Shown here: in pieces, positions 1 to 7,833 of the stretch
Layout of the letters: every line of letters starts with the position of its first letter
Numbering within the stretch: position 1 is the first letter of the stretch
Origin: Acidobacteria bacterium UBA2994
Lineage (GTDB): Bacteria > Acidobacteriota > Vicinamibacteria > Vicinamibacterales > UBA8438
NCBI GenBank assembly: GCA_002346545.1
Contig: DEAA01000035.1
Location: 156,381-180,799 of the forward strand
Reading direction: 5' to 3'
DNA length: 24,419 nt
The notes under the pieces: model-generated
Seen by the model: the letters and a program-made list of their open reading frames with translations, nothing else
Database searches by the model: none
Told to the model about the DNA's origin: nothing
Program-made: the position numbers and the translations under genes

Positions 1-674
1 TGACGCGACTCCGCCGCGACGGCGTCGGTATAGCCCAGGCCGGTCCGATGTTCGAGCTGGGTCTCTCGGAGGGTCGTCAAGGCCGCGACGACGTCGCCGC
101 TGGCCTCTTGAGCCGCGGCGAGACCCAGACGGGCGCGGTCGGCGGTGGCGCCCCGGCTGCGTCGTCCGAGCACGGAACGATACAGTTCGGCGGCCATCGC
201 GGGATCGCCGCCCCGCGCCGCCGCGCCCGCGAGGTCCATCGCGAGGTCTATGTGGCGCGTCGCGTCTGCCCGATCCAGATCCGCGAGGAGCGACCGGGCT
301 CCGGAGAGGTTTCCTCGGTCGGTTCGCCCCACCACCAGGGCCCGTCTGGCGAAGGTGCGCATCCAGACCTCGCGCTCAATAACCGCGTTCCAGGCGCCGT
401 CGGCCGCTGGCCGTCCCAGTTGGTCGAGTAAGGTGGCTCGGAGGACCAGCGCTTCGAGTGGTGGCGTTCCCACACTGACCGCCGCATCGAGCTGTTCGAG
501 CGCCGCGGCCGAGTTGCCGGCCCGCATCGCCTCCACCGCCTCCGGATAGGTCGGTGACGGCACCGTCAGGTCGTCGTTGGCAAAGAGCGGAGCTGCGTTG
601 ACGACCAGCGACACCGCGACAGCGGCAATGAGGGGGAGAACGTGAGGGTGGATGACAGGGGTGTCCCGCCGCAC
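1..674 (-). CDS. Secreted helical-repeat (TPR-like) protein, 3' end cut by window edge
   Basis: Reading the minus strand from a GTG at 674 gives 224 uninterrupted codons that run off the left edge. The first ~35 residues look like a signal peptide: a basic start, a hydrophobic core (LPLIAAVAVSLVVNAA), then a small-residue cleavage site near PLFA/NDD. What follows is Ala- and Leu-rich, with paired amphipathic helices typical of TPR/SEL-type solenoids (for example YPEAVEAMRAGNSAAALEQL and a second unit around AAELYRSVLGRRSRGATADR). This pattern resembles the N-terminal superhelical part of soluble lytic transglycosylases, but the catalytic domain would lie outside the window, so the function is inference. 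The frame has no ATG start and no clear Shine-Dalgarno, so the exact start is uncertain; the GTG is chosen because it precedes the signal peptide directly. Confidence 0.68.
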   Translation of the reverse strand, partial: MRRDTPVIHPHVLPLIAAVAVSLVVNAAPLFANDDLTVPSPTYPEAVEAMRAGNSAAALEQLDAAVSVGTPPLEALVLRATLLDQLGRPAADGAWNAVIEREVWMRTFARRALVVGRTDRGNLSGARSLLADLDRADATRHIDLAMDLAGAAARGGDPAMAAELYRSVLGRRSRGATADRARLGLAAAQEASGDVVAALTTLRETQLEHRTGLGYTDAVAAESR

Positions 675-802
675 GTGGTCAGGGTACCACGCGGTCGCCT
701 TCGTGTGAGCCGTGGCCGGCGACCTTATCTGGTTTTCGCGATGAGTGCGCTGCACGAAAACCCTAGGTCGATCGTAGAATCCACGCCTGAGGTCTGAAGT
801 CC
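675..802. promoter_or_regulatory. Divergent intergenic region with a candidate -10 box
   Basis: This 128-base spacer separates the left-edge minus-strand gene from the plus-strand small gene. TAGAAT at 775-780 is a plausible -10 box for the gene starting at 803. No good -35 lies at the expected distance. The same TAGAAT box stands before two other plus-strand genes in the window (2763-2768 and 12545-12550), always 22-30 bases before the start codon, which raises its credibility slightly. Confidence 0.3.
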
Positions 803-1057
803 GTGCCGCAATACACCTACCATCCGCGTGTTCTGGAAGAGCTGCTGCTCTTTGGCGTGCGGCCGCGGGTGACCACTCCGCCGGCGAAGGCGAAGGAGGT
901 CATCAACGATCTGTATCGGTTCGAGTTACGCCAGTTGCGCCGGCGGCTTCGGCGGAAGGAGATTCCGAGTGCGGGCTATTCAGAGAGGGTGGTCGAGCTT
1001 CGGAAGAAATACTTCTTGCTGTCTATCCGCCTGGAACTTTGGGCCCGGGAAGAGTAG
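803..1057 (+). CDS. Small conserved hypothetical protein (84 aa)
   Basis: An 84-residue protein starting at a GTG and ending at TAG 1055-1057. It is very basic and probably mostly helical: an N-terminal segment rich in Leu (RVLEELLLFGVRP), a central run of Arg/Leu (FELRQLRRRLRRKEIP) and a C-terminal helix (VVELRKKYFLLSIRLELW). There is no signal peptide, membrane segment or metal motif. I recall similar short proteins annotated as hypothetical in Acidobacteriota, but I cannot name a family or function. The charge pattern would suit a nucleic-acid- or ribosome-associated protein, which is a guess. It converges with fbaB, and the two genes share a hairpin across their stop codons. Confidence 0.72.
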   Translation: MPQYTYHPRVLEELLLFGVRPRVTTPPAKAKEVINDLYRFELRQLRRRLRRKEIPSAGYSERVVELRKKYFLLSIRLELWAREE

Positions 1058-1073
1058 GTTCGCCGGAACCTAC
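1054..1073. terminator. Bidirectional hairpin spanning both stop codons
   Basis: GTAGGTTC at 1054-1061 and GAACCTAC at 1066-1073 form a perfect 8-bp stem with a GCCG loop. The TAG stop of the small plus-strand gene (1055-1057) and the TAG stop of fbaB on the minus strand (1072-1070) both lie inside the stem. The position between convergent genes suits a transcription terminator for both directions. Neither side has a clear U-tract, so strong intrinsic termination is not assured. Confidence 0.5.
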
Positions 1074-2161
1074 GCGATTGTGATTTCCTTCGTTAGGTAG
1101 ACGTCCTGAATGGCGTTCAAGAGCGTGACGCCTTCGTTCATCGGACGCTGGAACGCCTTCCGACCCGAGATCAGTCCGGTACCGCCGGCGCGTTTGTTGA
1201 TGACCGCGGTCTTGACCGCTTCCTTGAGGTCGCTCTCGCCCGATGAGGCGCCGCCGGAGTTGATGAGCCCGGCCCGGCCCATGTAGCAGTTGGCCACCTG
1301 ATAGCGGGTCAGGTCGATCGGGTGGTCGGTCGTCAGCTGATCGTAGACGCTCTTGTGCGTCTTCCCGAACTTGAGTGCGGTGTAGCCGCCGTTGGTTTCT
1401 GGCAGCTTCTGCTTGATGATGTCCGCTTCGATGGTAACGCCGAGGTGGTTCGCCTGGCCGGTCAGGTCGGCGGCGGTGTGGTAGTCGGCGTCGGCGGTCT
1501 TGAAGTCCGAGTTGCGGAGGTAGCACCACAGCACCGTGAACATACCCATTTCGTGCGCCTGCTGGAACATCTCCGACACTTCGATCAGTTGCTGGCGCGA
1601 CTCGTCTGAACCGAAGTAGATCGTGGCGCCGACGCCCATCGCGCCCATGTCGAACGCCTGCTCGATCGTGGCGAAGCGGATCTGGTCGTAGCTGTTCGGG
1701 TAGGAGAGGAACTCGTTGTGGTTGAACTTCAGGATGAACGGGATCTTGTGCGCGTAGCGGCGCGAGACGGCGCCCAGCACGCCCAGAGTCGACGCCACGG
1801 CGTTACAGCCCCCGTCGATCGCCAGCCGCACGATGTTCTCGGGGTCGAAATAGTTTCGGTTCGGGGCGAACGAGGCACCTCCCGAGTGCTCGATGCCCTG
1901 GTCGACCGGCAGGATCGAGAGATAGCCGGTCCCTGCCAGCCGCCCTGCGCCAAACAGCGACTGAAGCGCGGTCTGTACCCGGATGGGACGGTTCGACGGG
2001 GTTACGCAGCGATCGACGAAATCAGGTCCCGGCAGATGGAGGTCGCCGGATGGAATCGTACAGCACGTATGGTCGAGTAGCGCGGCGTCGTCGCCCAGTA
2101 CGCTCAGAAGTCCGTCGAGACCCGAAACACCAGCTTTGTAGTCGATGGTTGCTGAACCCAC
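1070..2161 (-). CDS. fbaB: Class I fructose-bisphosphate aldolase (FbaB/DhnA type)
   Basis: Catalyses reversible cleavage of fructose 1,6-bisphosphate to dihydroxyacetone phosphate and glyceraldehyde 3-phosphate in cytoplasmic glycolysis and gluconeogenesis. The protein (363 aa from the preferred start) matches E. coli FbaB nearly end to end. Shared stretches include [57 protein letters not shown] and the C-terminal [10 protein letters not shown]. The Schiff-base lysine is expected in ADIIKQK (about residue 250). Two in-frame GTG codons can start it, at 2170 and 2161. I prefer 2161 because GAGG (2173-2170) lies 8 bases upstream; the other start adds three residues. The class I (Lys-dependent, metal-free) type is clear. 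A TACAAT box on the minus strand (2259-2254) may be its -10. Confidence 0.96.
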   Translation of the reverse strand: MGSATIDYKAGVSGLDGLLSVLGDDAALLDHTCCTIPSGDLHLPGPDFVDRCVTPSNRPIRVQTALQSLFGAGRLAGTGYLSILPVDQGIEHSGGASFAPNRNYFDPENIVRLAIDGGCNAVASTLGVLGAVSRRYAHKIPFILKFNHNEFLSYPNSYDQIRFATIEQAFDMGAMGVGATIYFGSDESRQQLIEVSEMFQQAHEMGMFTVLWCYLRNSDFKTADADYHTAADLTGQANHLGVTIEADIIKQKLPETNGGYTALKFGKTHKSVYDQLTTDHPIDLTRYQVANCYMGRAGLINSGGASSGESDLKEAVKTAVINKRAGGTGLISGRKAFQRPMNEGVTLLNAIQDVYLTKEITIA

Positions 2162-2253
2162 TGATCTCACCTCGGTCGTGAACGTGGCCGGGCCCGGAGC
2201 GCGCCGGCCAGGAGGGAATCCTCGAACCGCGTGACGCGGCTCACCGACCGCAT

Positions 2254-2259
2254 ATTGTA
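2254..2259 (-). promoter_or_regulatory. Candidate -10 box (TACAAT) for fbaB
   Basis: TACAAT reads on the minus strand 92 bases before the preferred fbaB start, inside the otherwise empty 2171-2308 spacer. No convincing -35 is seen. Downstream in the leader, CCGCG-TCA-CGCGG (minus strand; 2241-2229) could form a short 5-bp hairpin. Confidence 0.25.
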
Positions 2260-2308
2260 TGGGAAGCGGCGAGCAGGACGAAGTTCACGTGCGGCTGACC
2301 CGTTAAGA

Positions 2309-2680
2309 CTACCGTTTGAGCAGCCAGCCCAGGATCGACGTGAGGTCGGCCGCCGGCGCACTGAACTCCTCGGGGGTCCAGAGCGCCTGGAAGTCGTCGT
2401 GCATCGGTGGCCCGAACGGCACCGGGCCGTTGTGGAGATCGAAGCCTTCGAGCACGTTGATCTCGGGCGCTCGACCATAGACCGAGACATAGTAATCGAG
2501 CTTTAGCAGCGACCGTTCTTCGTCGCTCTCGGGTAGCTCCGCCAGCCGTTGCTTCAGCCGCTCGAGGTTCACCGCTAGCTCGACCGCGGGCAGCGGGTCG
2601 ACTTTGCGCTCCTGCGCGAAAGTGTCCCCCATCACGGGCGTCAAGAACAGGAGCGCTGGGACGAGCGCGGCATGTCGCAT
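2309..2680 (-). CDS. Small secreted hypothetical protein (123 aa)
   Basis: Begins at ATG 2680 with a signal peptide (MRHAALVPALLFLTPVMGDTFAQ, cleavage near residue 23). The mature ~100 residues carry a charged helix (NLERLKQRLAELPESDEERS) followed by a Pro/Asp-rich part with PPMHDDFQALWTPEEFSAP. No cysteine, metal motif or known domain is recognised. The open frame continues upstream of 2680, but that part reads like non-coding sequence and the signal peptide fixes the start. There is no strong Shine-Dalgarno. It is divergent from the chlorite-dismutase-fold gene (118 bases apart) and stands before fbaB on the same strand, 147 bases away. Function unknown. Confidence 0.7.
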   Translation of the reverse strand: MRHAALVPALLFLTPVMGDTFAQERKVDPLPAVELAVNLERLKQRLAELPESDEERSLLKLDYYVSVYGRAPEINVLEGFDLHNGPVPFGPPMHDDFQALWTPEEFSAPAADLTSILGWLLKR

Positions 2681-2760
2681 GGACAACTCGACACTATCAC
2701 CCGGGCCAGACGCCGACAACCTGGTGTGCAGGGGCGTTCCGAGAGTCAGACGCTGCCTCG

Positions 2761-2768
2761 TATAGAAT
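2761..2768 (+). promoter_or_regulatory. Candidate -10 box (TATAGAAT)
   Basis: TATAGAAT lies 30 bases before the ATG of the chlorite-dismutase-fold gene at 2799, at a distance suiting a transcription start near 2775. No recognisable TTGACA-like -35 sits 16-18 bases upstream. Confidence 0.35.
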
Positions 2769-2798
2769 GGTCGCCCGATTCTTCGAGGCTCGAGCCCA

Positions 2799-3608
2799 AT
2801 GACCGACAAGACCGACCTGCCCTCTGCTTCCCGTTCGTCGTCCCGCGGCCGCCCACCGGCCGCGGCGATGGAGAAATTCGTGCCGGATCTGGTCGAACAT
2901 GGTGCCCCCATTCGTGGTGAACCACAGACCCTCGAGTCGCGCCTCTTCGTCCAACTGCAGGTCTTTACCGGGTGTCTCGACCAAGACGCGGTGATCGAAG
3001 CGGTCCGGTCCAGCGGTCTCGAGGCTGCTGTCTATGCCAACGTGAACGACCCGCGGGGGGTCGGCGTCGTGCTGATGTCAGAAGATCCGCAGCTGTTCGT
3101 CGATGCGGGCCGCGAACTGCTGGTCGGACCCGCGTTCACCGACCTGACGCCATCGCCCGATTTCACCATGCTCGGGCGCACCTATGCCAGTGGGCGCGAG
3201 ACCGACCTGGCCGACTTTTTACTGCACCGCGTGCGTCGCCACGTGCTCGACCCAGACCAGGCTTGGGGTGTCTGGTACCCCTTGCGTCGGCTCGGTGCGT
3301 TCAACCGCTTGTCACGAGGCGAGCAGGGACGCATCCTGATGGAACACGGCATGATCGGCCGCGGGTATGGCGAGCTCGCGCTGGCGGTGGACGTACGGCT
3401 CGAGTGCCATGGTCTCGACCGGGACGACAACGAATTCGTGATCGGGTTGATTGGCCCCGAGCTCTACCCGTTGTCGAAGTTGGTTAAGGACATGCGGCCC
3501 ACCGCGCAGACCTCCGAGTACATGCAGGAGATGGGACCGTTCTTCGTGGGGCGGGCAATCTACCAGGCACCGGTGCCGGATGCCTCTCGCTCCGACCAGC
3601 CGGACTAG
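2799..3608 (+). CDS. Chlorite dismutase / HemQ (ChdC)-family haem-binding protein
   Basis: A 269-residue member of the chlorite-dismutase superfamily, which includes chlorite-detoxifying enzymes and coproheme decarboxylases (HemQ/ChdC). The haem-side signature is present: EHGMIGRGYG (182-191), whose His183 matches the proximal haem ligand in the HemQ motif SHGMIGRKY. So are DNEFVIGLIG (about 210-219) and the C-terminal GPFFVGRAI (246-254). WYPLRR (159-164) matches the HemQ YPMSK segment: the coproheme-decarboxylating Tyr is kept (Tyr160), but the next-but-one Met is Leu. The N-terminal ~25 residues are Ser/Arg/Pro-rich and probably disordered, with no signal peptide, so it is cytoplasmic. Whether it decarboxylates coproheme or has another role cannot be decided from sequence alone; no haem-biosynthesis gene lies nearby. 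Confidence 0.85.
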   Translation: MTDKTDLPSASRSSSRGRPPAAAMEKFVPDLVEHGAPIRGEPQTLESRLFVQLQVFTGCLDQDAVIEAVRSSGLEAAVYANVNDPRGVGVVLMSEDPQLFVDAGRELLVGPAFTDLTPSPDFTMLGRTYASGRETDLADFLLHRVRRHVLDPDQAWGVWYPLRRLGAFNRLSRGEQGRILMEHGMIGRGYGELALAVDVRLECHGLDRDDNEFVIGLIGPELYPLSKLVKDMRPTAQTSEYMQEMGPFFVGRAIYQAPVPDASRSDQPD

Positions 3609-3624
3609 TAGGTGTCAGGCGGCT

Positions 3625-5319
3625 CTAGTAGGCGAGCGCCCAGCCTTCGCGGCGTCGATCCGCGCCGGCGATGCGACGACCGGTCATCTGGTCGATCACG
3701 ACCGCTTGCGCGCCCCCGAACTCGGCGGTCCAGCCCGTCCGGGTGTGAACCGTGTAGCCCCGTGCTTCGAGCGCGTCCCGTGCTTCCTGGGGCATCCGAT
3801 CTTCGATCGCCAGTGACCCGTCGCTAAGTCGGCGGATCCGGGGCGCGTCGATCGCGGCCTGCGGACTCATCCCGAACAGATGGATGTTGTTCAGTACCTG
3901 GGTGATGGTGTGGGTCTGCCCGTCTCCTCCCGGGGTGCCCAGGGCCAGCAGCGGCAGATCGTTACTGAGGACGATTACCGGACACAGGGTGTGGAACGGA
4001 CGTCGGTAGGGGGCGAAGACGTTTGGGTGGTCTTCGTCGAACCGGAAGAGTGAGCCGCGGTTGTGCAGGACGATGCCGGTCTCGGGCACCACTAGGCCGG
4101 AGCCGAAGCTGGCGAACAGACTCTGGATCAGAGAGACCACATTCCCGTATTGATCGACCGCGATGACATACACGGTATTCGGATGGTTCTCACTCACGAC
4201 CGCCTCGACCCTCGGCGCCCGACCGCCTGGATCGATGCTGTCGGCCAGCGCGCGGATACGACCCGGTTCGAGGAGTTCTTCGGGCGTGGTTCGCATTGTG
4301 GCCCGGTCGGCCACCTCGCTGTCCCGGTCGATGAAGGCAAGGCGAATCGCCTCGGCGATGGTGTGGAGATAGTCGGCCGAGTTGTGTCCCATGGCCGTGA
4401 GGTCATGGTGCTGTAGTATGGCCAGTTCTTCGAGGAGCGTCACGCCTTGGCTGTTGGGCGGCATGGCTACCACTTCAAGTCCCTGGTAACGCGTCCGGAT
4501 CGGCACCGTCCACTCGGCCAGGTAGTTCTCCATGTCGTTGTAGCCGACCAGTCCCCCGCGCTCCTCGATGAAGCGCACGATCCGCCGGCCCAGTGCGCCG
4601 GAGTAGAACTCTTCCCATCCTTGCTCCTGGATGATGCGCAGCGTAGCGGCCAGATCCGGTCGCGGCAGCACGGAGCCCACCTTGGGCGGTGCCCCGCCAG
4701 GCAGGAAGATTCGAGTGGCTTCCGGCTCCGCCCGGAGCTTGTCCTCGGCGGTGGCGATGTCCTCCGCGAGCCGCTCCGAGACCGGTAGTCCCTGCTCGGC
4801 CAGGCGAATCGCCGGTTGCAGTGCCTGGGCCAGCGGGATCGTGCCGAAGCGACGGAGTCCCTCGGCCCAGCCGCCGACAGCACCAGGTACTGAGATGCTG
4901 AGCGGTCCGGTCTCGGGCATCTCTTCATGACCCGCCGTCTTCAGTTCTTCCAGTGTCATCCGGCTTCCGGCGCGGCCCGAGGCGTTCAGCCCGTAGGTCA
5001 GGTTGGTGGCCGAGTCGTGGTACAGGAGCAGCATGTCGCCGCCCACGCCGTTCATGTGCGGGCGCGCCACGGCGAGAACCGCGGCGGCGGTGATGGCCGC
5101 GTCCATGGCGAGTCCCCCACCCTGCAACACCGCGAGTCCAGCCTCGGCGGCGAGCGGGTGACCGGCCGTCATCGCGGCCTCGGTGCCGCGAGCATCTCGT
5201 CCCGGTTCGACGTCCCGGGCGATGGTGGCCCCGCAGCCCACACCTGCGGATGCGATGACGGTAGAGAGCGCGAAGGTGGCAAACCGCCGAAACAGAGAGT
5301 GAGTGCGCTCTACAAGCAT
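3625..5319 (-). CDS. ggt: Gamma-glutamyltransferase family protein, exported
   Basis: An Ntn hydrolase of the gamma-glutamyltranspeptidase family that hydrolyses or transfers gamma-glutamyl groups (glutathione and related amides), made as a self-cleaving precursor. The start at 5319 is set by GGAGG 5 bases upstream; it gives 564 aa with an N-terminal export signal (FATFALSTVIASAGVGCG). The Cys there is a poor lipobox match. Family marks: AAEAGLAVLQGGG (57-69), PHMNGVGGDM (87-96), SVPGAVGGW (143-151), and the autoprocessing site ENHPNTVYVIAVD with the predicted nucleophile Thr382. Then come SLFASFGSG (400-408) and the oxyanion loop GTPGGDGQ (461-468). The residue after the nucleophile is Val rather than the usual Thr/Ala, and NASGRAGS (112-119) replaces the E. 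coli glutamate-binding segment, as in YwrD-like members. Substrate therefore open. Confidence 0.93.
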   Translation of the reverse strand: MLVERTHSLFRRFATFALSTVIASAGVGCGATIARDVEPGRDARGTEAAMTAGHPLAAEAGLAVLQGGGLAMDAAITAAAVLAVARPHMNGVGGDMLLLYHDSATNLTYGLNASGRAGSRMTLEELKTAGHEEMPETGPLSISVPGAVGGWAEGLRRFGTIPLAQALQPAIRLAEQGLPVSERLAEDIATAEDKLRAEPEATRIFLPGGAPPKVGSVLPRPDLAATLRIIQEQGWEEFYSGALGRRIVRFIEERGGLVGYNDMENYLAEWTVPIRTRYQGLEVVAMPPNSQGVTLLEELAILQHHDLTAMGHNSADYLHTIAEAIRLAFIDRDSEVADRATMRTTPEELLEPGRIRALADSIDPGGRAPRVEAVVSENHPNTVYVIAVDQYGNVVSLIQSLFASFGSGLVVPETGIVLHNRGSLFRFDEDHPNVFAPYRRPFHTLCPVIVLSNDLPLLALGTPGGDGQTHTITQVLNNIHLFGMSPQAAIDAPRIRRLSDGSLAIEDRMPQEARDALEARGYTVHTRTGWTAEFGGAQAVVIDQMTGRRIAGADRRREGWALAY

Positions 5320-5411
5320 GCGTTCCTCCAGACCGGTCGATCTTACCGTGACTGTTTGACTCCACTTGGTCGTCAATCGGCCTGTCGCCAACCTCTGGTA
5401 GGATTGCGGCC

Positions 5412-6890
5412 ATGCCGGACCAGCATGAGCGTCTCGATGCGTTGCCGCTGCCCGACACCGGTCCGCGTGGACTGATGCGGCACTTCGGTCCAGGGCTCAT
5501 CTTGATGATGACCGGGATCGGCACGAGCCACCTGGTGACCGCGCCAGTAGCCGGTGGTCGTTTCGGATATGCCCTGCTCTGGTGTATCCCGCTCGCCTAC
5601 GTCTTCAAGTACTACGGGTTCGAGATGGCGTTTCGGTTCACCAACGCTACCGGGCGCAGCATGCTCGACGCCTATTCCACCGCTCCCGGGAAGTGGCCGG
5701 TCTACTACGTGCTGGTGACCACCGTGATCCAGTGCGCGCTCGGGCAGGCTGGCCGGTTGGCCGCGGCGGCGGCGGTACTGTTCTTCATCTTTTCGGAGTT
5801 CTTTGGGTTGGGGCTACCTAGCTGGGTGTTCGGGCTAGGGCTAGGGCTAGTTTCGGTTGGGATTATCCTGTACGGCCGCTACGCGGCGGTTGAGCTTGCG
5901 ACCAAGATCCTGGCTGGAATCCTGTTCGTGTCCACGGTTGGCGTGTATCTATTCGAACCGGCGCCCTGGTCGGCGATGGGTCGTTACTTTACGGTCGAGA
6001 TTCCGGGCGGGTCGTGGCTCGTGATTGCCTCCTTCCTGGGCCTGCTGCCGACCGGCATAGATGTTTCACTCCAGGCGTCCGAGTGGGGCAAGGCCAAGCG
6101 GGTCGGTATGGGTCGGATTCGCGAGCAGCTCGAGGCGGAGGGGATCGCGCGCCGCTTCGACCCGTTCTCGTCGACCAAGGAAGACCTGACGGTGGATGTG
6201 TCGACCCTGCCTGAGCATACCCAGGAATATTGTCGCCGGTGGTTCAGGATCGGCATCCTTGACTTTACGATGGGACACATCGTGTCGTTCCTGCTGGCGT
6301 CGATCTTCCTGCTGCTGGCCGCTGTCTGGCTGTATCCCGCCGAGGTGGCCGGGACTGGCGTGATCGGCGAGATCGCCAGGATCTTCACCGACAGCGTCGG
6401 TCCCGGGATGATGTTTGTGTTTGTGGGCGGGGCGTTCGCCGCTACATTCTCCACCGCGTTCAACTACTTCGACGGGTGGCCGCGGGTAGCGGCTGCCTGC
6501 TGCCGCAATTTGTTCCCGTCGACCGCAGCGCTCTCGGGCATCGCGACCGACCGACTCACGGCCGAGCATCGTAGCGCCTGGATGTCGGAGTACAACATTT
6601 ACCGGATCACGATGATCTACTCGCTGGTGGCCGCGGTGCTGATCATCGCGGGTTTTGAGCGGCCGGTGCAGCTCGTGCTGCTCTCGTCCGCCTTGGCGTA
6701 CTTCATTGCGCCGGTGATCTTCTTTCTCAACATCTACTACTGCCTAACCGTCATTCCCAAGAAGGACAAGGCGTTCTATCCCTCCCAACCGGTCATATGG
6801 TTCAGTTGGTTCAGCCTGGCCATCTTCACCAGCATGACCGGCTTGATCATCCTCGACCGGGTGTTCGACGTCGCGCTCTTTGGCGGCTAG
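5412..6890 (+). CDS. Divergent Nramp-type membrane transporter
   Basis: A 492-residue polytopic membrane protein of the Nramp (SLC11)/APC fold. The N-terminal pattern GPGLILMMTGIG (26-37), then GGRFGYALLWCIPLAYVFKYYGFEMAFRF, aligns with Nramp TM1-TM2 (GPG...A.DPGN...G..FGY.LLW). About 11 hydrophobic segments follow. The metal-binding DPGN motif of TM1 is replaced by IGTSHL (36-41), and the MPH motif of TM6 by LPTGID (212-217), so classical Mn/Fe transport cannot be assumed. A charged, soluble insert of roughly 55 residues (about 223-278) separates TM6 from TM7, unusually long for the family. The start ATG has no strong Shine-Dalgarno. TAGGAT at 5397-5402 could be a -10 giving a nearly leaderless mRNA. 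The M23 gene follows after 10 bases, so a shared transcript is likely. Confidence 0.85.
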   Translation: MPDQHERLDALPLPDTGPRGLMRHFGPGLILMMTGIGTSHLVTAPVAGGRFGYALLWCIPLAYVFKYYGFEMAFRFTNATGRSMLDAYSTAPGKWPVYYVLVTTVIQCALGQAGRLAAAAAVLFFIFSEFFGLGLPSWVFGLGLGLVSVGIILYGRYAAVELATKILAGILFVSTVGVYLFEPAPWSAMGRYFTVEIPGGSWLVIASFLGLLPTGIDVSLQASEWGKAKRVGMGRIREQLEAEGIARRFDPFSSTKEDLTVDVSTLPEHTQEYCRRWFRIGILDFTMGHIVSFLLASIFLLLAAVWLYPAEVAGTGVIGEIARIFTDSVGPGMMFVFVGGAFAATFSTAFNYFDGWPRVAAACCRNLFPSTAALSGIATDRLTAEHRSAWMSEYNIYRITMIYSLVAAVLIIAGFERPVQLVLLSSALAYFIAPVIFFLNIYYCLTVIPKKDKAFYPSQPVIWFSWFSLAIFTSMTGLIILDRVFDVALFGG

Positions 6891-6900
6891 AGGCAACCGG

Positions 6901-7785
6901 ATGCATGGACGCCAACACCTGCGGGCGCTCGCCGCGGTCGTGTTGATGACCGCCGGTGGCCTCCAGGCGGTCCGAACCCAGGGGGTTGACGTGCGGGTCA
7001 GCGAGCGCGCCCGCGAGGTGGCGCCCGGCGAGCTGGTCGTGGTTCGGGTGGCTGCCGACGAGCCGCTGTCGGCGGTGGAAGGACGCATTTTTGACCGGCG
7101 AGTCGGGTTCTATCGGGAATCCGGCGGAGATTGGCATGGCCTGGTCGGCGTGGACCTCGACGTGGAGCCCGGCGTGTACGACCTCCAGCTGCTGGTGACC
7201 GCGGTGTCGGGAGGGCGGACGGTGGAGGTGCTGCACCGACTCGGCGTTGGCGACAAGTCGTACCCCACCCGTCAGCTGCGGGTTGCTCCCAGGTATGTCG
7301 AGCCGCCGCCCGAGGTGGCCGAGCGGATCGCGCGTGAGTCGAGGGAGCAGCAGGCGATCTTCGTGTCGTCGTCGCCAGACCGGCTCTGGCGAGGCGCCTG
7401 GGCCCGACCCGTCCCCGGCGCGGCGACAAGTGCCTTCGGCAGCCGGAGCGTCTTCAACGGTCAGCCCAGAAACCCCCATAGTGGCGCCGACTTTCGAGCC
7501 AGTGAGGGCACCCCGATCGCGGCGCCCAACCATGGGCGCGTGGTGCTCACCGGAGACACCTATTTTTCCGGCGGTTCGGTGATCCTCGACCATGGGTGGG
7601 GTTTGTACTCGTACTTTGCCCACCTGTCTGAGATCATGGTCGAGGAGGGTGCCCTCATCGAGCCGGGACAGGTCGTCGGGAAGGCCGGCTCCACCGGCCG
7701 CGTGACCGGTCCGCACCTCCACTGGACGGTCCGCCTCAACGGTGCCCGTGTTGATCCGCTTTCTCTCCTGGAACTCTTGCCCTAG
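6901..7785 (+). CDS. M23-family metallopeptidase, secreted
   Basis: A zinc endopeptidase of the LytM/lysostaphin type, expected to cut peptidoglycan cross-bridges or other Gly-rich peptides in the periplasm. The ATG at 6901 is preferred over an in-frame TTG at 6880 because GAGG (6892-6895) is well spaced and a signal peptide starts directly (LRALAAVVLMTAGGLQAV). The 294-aa product has an N-terminal beta-rich region (about 30-130) and a C-terminal M23 domain (about 170-290). The zinc ligands are visible: NPHSGADF (His193, Asp197) and GPHLHW (His274), with His241 in YFAHLS as the probable catalytic helper. The sequence GSRSVFNGQPRNPHSG is typical of active LytM domains. It follows the Nramp-type gene by 10 bases; no functional link to transport is obvious. 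Confidence 0.93.
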   Translation: MHGRQHLRALAAVVLMTAGGLQAVRTQGVDVRVSERAREVAPGELVVVRVAADEPLSAVEGRIFDRRVGFYRESGGDWHGLVGVDLDVEPGVYDLQLLVTAVSGGRTVEVLHRLGVGDKSYPTRQLRVAPRYVEPPPEVAERIARESREQQAIFVSSSPDRLWRGAWARPVPGAATSAFGSRSVFNGQPRNPHSGADFRASEGTPIAAPNHGRVVLTGDTYFSGGSVILDHGWGLYSYFAHLSEIMVEEGALIEPGQVVGKAGSTGRVTGPHLHWTVRLNGARVDPLSLLELLP

Positions 7786-7833
7786 ACCGACCCGAAACGT
7801 GGCACGAATGGTCTGGAATGGCGCCGCTGTTCC

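Noticed and set aside
5356..5361. TTGACT as a -35 for the Nramp-type gene
   Set aside because: No -10-like hexamer lies 16-18 bases downstream; the nearest box, TAGGAT at 5397, is 35 bases away.
5319..5391. Longer GGT start upstream of 5319
   Set aside because: The added 24 residues are not signal-peptide-like, and a strong GGAGG stands just before 5319.
6847..7722. A 291-codon minus-strand open frame opposite the M23 gene
   Set aside because: The plus strand has complete M23 zinc motifs and signal peptide; the antisense frame resembles no family.
7786..7833. Possible terminator between the convergent M23 and barrel genes
   Set aside because: No stem longer than 6 bp (GGCGCC self-complement only) and no T-tract.
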